Part shown: one piece after another, positions 4,586 to 6,554 of the stretch
Layout of the letters: each line of letters opens with the position of its first letter
Numbering within the stretch: the stretch's first letter is position 1
DNA from: Streptosporangiaceae bacterium
GTDB taxonomy: Bacteria > Actinomycetota > Actinomycetes > Streptosporangiales > Streptosporangiaceae
Assembly: GCA_030052355.1 (NCBI GenBank)
Contig: JASIGS010000504.1
Location: forward strand, 1 to 6,554
Length of the DNA stretch: 6,554 nucleotides
Reading direction: 5' to 3'
The notes under the pieces: model-generated
The model's input: only the letters and a program-made list of their open reading frames with translations
Databases searched by the model: none
Told to the model about the DNA's origin: nothing
Program-made: the position numbers and the translations under genes

Positions 4586-6539
4586 CGTCGCCGGACTGCA
4601 GCGGCCTGACCAAGTCGGCCAGCCACTCAACCGCGCGGATCACCGGCCGGTAAAGGTAGCGCTCGAAGACCGGCGTGGCCTCAGATTCATAGTGCACCGG
4701 CCCGGACCTGCCCGCCGGATCGTCGGATGCACGCTCGACCGACACCGACGGCCGGTACAGCGCGTCGAAGGTGACACGTGTCGGTGCCGAAAAGGTCATC
4801 GCCGAGTACTGCATCCGCGGCTTGAAGGCGAGCATCCCGCCGTCCCAGACCGGGACCACTGCCGAGCCCGCCCGCGGCCGCCCGGCCAGCCAGATCAGCA
4901 AGGGCACGACCAGCACCGCGAGCAGGAACACGGTCAGGTAGGTCGGTGAGAACCCGGAGAAGTCGGTGTGCGCCGGGATCACGGTCAGCTTGCCGGGCAG
5001 CAGCACCGGCCGCAGCGCGACGCCCGTCGCCGTGCGCACCGCGCGGGCCAGCCCGACCAGCAGCACCGGCGCGCCGACCGCCAGCGCCACGCACGCGACG
5101 GCGAGCAGGGCCGGACCCAGGACCGGCTGGCCGGCCTCCGTAGCCTCCGCCGCGCCCCGGGTACGCGGCATGCCGAGGTAAGGGATCCCGTAGCCGCGCA
5201 CGAACGCGAACACCGCAAGTCCCCCGGTCAGGCCCAGCGCGGCAGCGGCGAGCACGATGAGGATGGCGACCAGGTGGCTGCCGGTACGGAAGCCCTGGAA
5301 CAACCCCTGGAAGATCAGCCACTCGCTCACGAAACCGTTCAGCGGCGGGAGGGCCGCGATACCGAGCGTGCCCACGAAGGCGATGACGCCGGACCGTGGC
5401 ATGACCCGCGCCAGGCCGCCAAGCCGGTCCATGTCCCGAGTCCCGGCGGCGTGCTCGGTCACCCCGGCCTCCAGGAACAGCAACGTCTTGTAGCAGCCGT
5501 GGTTGAGTACGTGGTAAAGCCCGGCCAGCAGCAGGAACGCCCACAGCAGCCGCTGCCCGTAGGCCAGGAACGTCATCGCCGCGCCGAAGGCTGTCACGAT
5601 GATCCCGATGTTCTCGATCGTGGAGAACGCGAGGAACCGCTTGATGTCTCTTTCGGCCAGCGCGTACAGGATCCCGATCGCCGCCGTCACGGCGCCGATT
5701 CCCATGGTCAGCAGGCCCCGCCAGGCCGGGCCGTCGGGCAGCAGCCGGAAGCCGAACAGGGCGATGCCGTAGACGCCGAGCTTGACGATCAGCCCGGACA
5801 GGAACGCTGACCCGTCGGCTGGCGCGACCGGATGCGCCGCGGGCAGCCACACGTGCAGCGGAACCAGGCCGGCCTTGAACCCGAAGCCGGTCAGCGCCAG
5901 CAGGTAAGCCGTGTCCTGCCAGCCGGCCGGCAGCAGGTGAGCACGCGCAGCGATGACGTCGAGCTGCATCGAGTGGGTCTTCGCGGCCAGGATCACGAAC
6001 GCGGCCACGATCAGCACGAAACCGGTCTCCGACAGCGCAAGGAACCAGAAGGCACCGCCGGCCACCTCGCTGCTGCGCGGCCTGTGCAGGATCAGCAGGT
6101 AGCACAGCAGCGCCATGGACTCCCACGCCACGAGGAAGGTCACTACGTTTCCCGCCGTCAGCACGGCAAGGCTCGCGATCAGCGCGAGGTTGTAGGCGCA
6201 CAGGTAGACGGCTGTCCCCGCTGACCCTTCATTACGGGAACGTGCGAGGTACAGGCCGATCGCCATCGCCACCAGGCCGAGCAGGATGGCGAACGTGCCG
6301 GACAGGCTGGTCACCTGCAGTTGCATGGAGCCAACGACGACTGACCCGCCAGCCGAGACGACTCGCGAGTCGCCCGCTAGCAGTGCGGCGGCACCACCAG
6401 CGAGTGCGGGCGCGCCGGCCAGGGCGGACAGCGCGCAGCACGCCAGCATCCCGGCTCTCGTGGTGCCGGCCAGCACGGCGACAATCGTCGCGGCCGCCCA
6501 CAGGCCGCCAGCGACGGCAAACAGGATCAGTGCCGTCAC
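4521..6539 (-). CDS. hyfB: HyfB/HycC-type proton-translocating membrane subunit (NuoL family)
   Basis: A complete 672-residue multi-pass inner-membrane protein with roughly 15-16 hydrophobic segments. It has the antiporter-like proton channel residues of the NuoL/NuoM/NuoN superfamily: Glu140 in AWESMALLCYLL (TM5), Lys222 in GFGFKAGLVPLHVWLP (TM7), Lys253 in LIVKLGVYG (TM8), and His343/His347/Lys351 in YHVLNHGCYK. The variants HPVAP with SGLIVK, and NGFVSEW (401-407), are typical of HyfB/HycC rather than respiratory NuoL. After a TM near 532-552 comes a hydrophilic domain (about 556-640) with PRMQYSA, also HyfB-like, then a final helix (651-672). Family members couple electron transfer in group 4 [NiFe]-hydrogenase, formate hydrogenlyase or related complexes to proton translocation. 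The start is GTG at 6539-6537 with GGGAGG 6 bases upstream. The stop at 4521 lies inside the opposite-strand small gene, so this is the last gene of its transcript; partner subunits would be beyond the right edge. The gene symbol is by family, not proven function. Confidence 0.88.
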   Translation of the reverse strand: MTALILFAVAGGLWAAATIVAVLAGTTRAGMLACCALSALAGAPALAGGAAALLAGDSRVVSAGGSVVVGSMQLQVTSLSGTFAILLGLVAMAIGLYLARSRNEGSAGTAVYLCAYNLALIASLAVLTAGNVVTFLVAWESMALLCYLLILHRPRSSEVAGGAFWFLALSETGFVLIVAAFVILAAKTHSMQLDVIAARAHLLPAGWQDTAYLLALTGFGFKAGLVPLHVWLPAAHPVAPADGSAFLSGLIVKLGVYGIALFGFRLLPDGPAWRGLLTMGIGAVTAAIGILYALAERDIKRFLAFSTIENIGIIVTAFGAAMTFLAYGQRLLWAFLLLAGLYHVLNHGCYKTLLFLEAGVTEHAAGTRDMDRLGGLARVMPRSGVIAFVGTLGIAALPPLNGFVSEWLIFQGLFQGFRTGSHLVAILIVLAAAALGLTGGLAVFAFVRGYGIPYLGMPRTRGAAEATEAGQPVLGPALLAVACVALAVGAPVLLVGLARAVRTATGVALRPVLLPGKLTVIPAHTDFSGFSPTYLTVFLLAVLVVPLLIWLAGRPRAGSAVVPVWDGGMLAFKPRMQYSAMTFSAPTRVTFDALYRPSVSVERASDDPAGRSGPVHYESEATPVFERYLYRPVIRAVEWLADLVRPLQSGDVNLYLLYVFVAVLVAYLIAAV

Positions 6540-6545
6540 GGCTCG

Positions 6546-6551
6546 CCTCCC
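6546..6551 (-). promoter_or_regulatory. Ribosome binding site of the hyfB-like gene
   Basis: The minus strand reads GGGAGG 6 bases before the GTG at 6539-6537. This supports the start codon and shows that the gene is complete at its 5' end. Confidence 0.7.
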
Positions 6552-6554
6552 GTC

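Noticed and set aside
4968..5810. Rightward open frame of 280 codons inside the hyfB-like gene
   Set aside because: Composition is dominated by Gln, Arg, His and Asp with no domain pattern, as expected from reading antisense to membrane-protein codons.
4687..6201. Leftward open frame of 504 codons in another frame of the hyfB-like gene
   Set aside because: It overlaps a complete, motif-rich membrane protein on the same strand; its Arg/Pro/Ala-rich translation has no hydrophobic segments or motifs.

Overview
The window is GC-rich throughout. Its genes use GTG starts, strong purine-rich ribosome binding sites, tight 1-4 base gene junctions and third-position G/C codons. This points to a high-GC actinobacterium; the genus cannot be read from the sequence. 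No rRNA, tRNA, CRISPR array, insertion sequence or phage gene is visible, and coding density is high.

Left edge (1-867): the first 20 codons of a leftward gene, with an N-terminus resembling DNA-3-methyladenine glycosylases, run off the window. It diverges from a rightward gene for a small AhpD/carboxymuconolactone-decarboxylase-like protein. The 227 bases between them should hold both promoters. They also contain a perfect 7-7-7 inverted repeat just upstream of the second gene's ribosome binding site, which could be an operator.

Centre (868-4585): after a 209-base gap comes a compact rightward cluster of three genes. The first two are adjacent, distantly related MutS-type ATPases of 529 and 510 residues, overlapping by four bases (GTGA). 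Both keep a MutS-like core/lever region and the C-terminal ATPase, but are too short to hold the mismatch-recognition and connector domains of true MutS, and no Smr nuclease domain is seen. Each has Asn-Glu where MutS has Asp-Glu at Walker B, and both carry an HFxREED motif. Only the second keeps the histidine after the last core strand. I infer that they form a heterodimer with two unequal ATP sites. A small unknown protein of 128 residues follows three bases later and may be a third component. Actinobacteria generally lack classical MutS/MutL and use NucS/EndoMS, so this cassette is unlikely to be ordinary mismatch repair. It is the best candidate in the window for an undescribed system.

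Right part (4521-6539): a complete leftward gene for a 672-residue multi-pass membrane protein of the HyfB/HycC/NuoL family, the proton-translocating subunit of group 4 [NiFe]-hydrogenase or formate-hydrogenlyase-type complexes. Its 3' end overlaps the end of the small unknown gene by 65 bases. Any partner genes must lie beyond the right edge, because the DNA downstream of it is occupied by the opposite-strand cluster.
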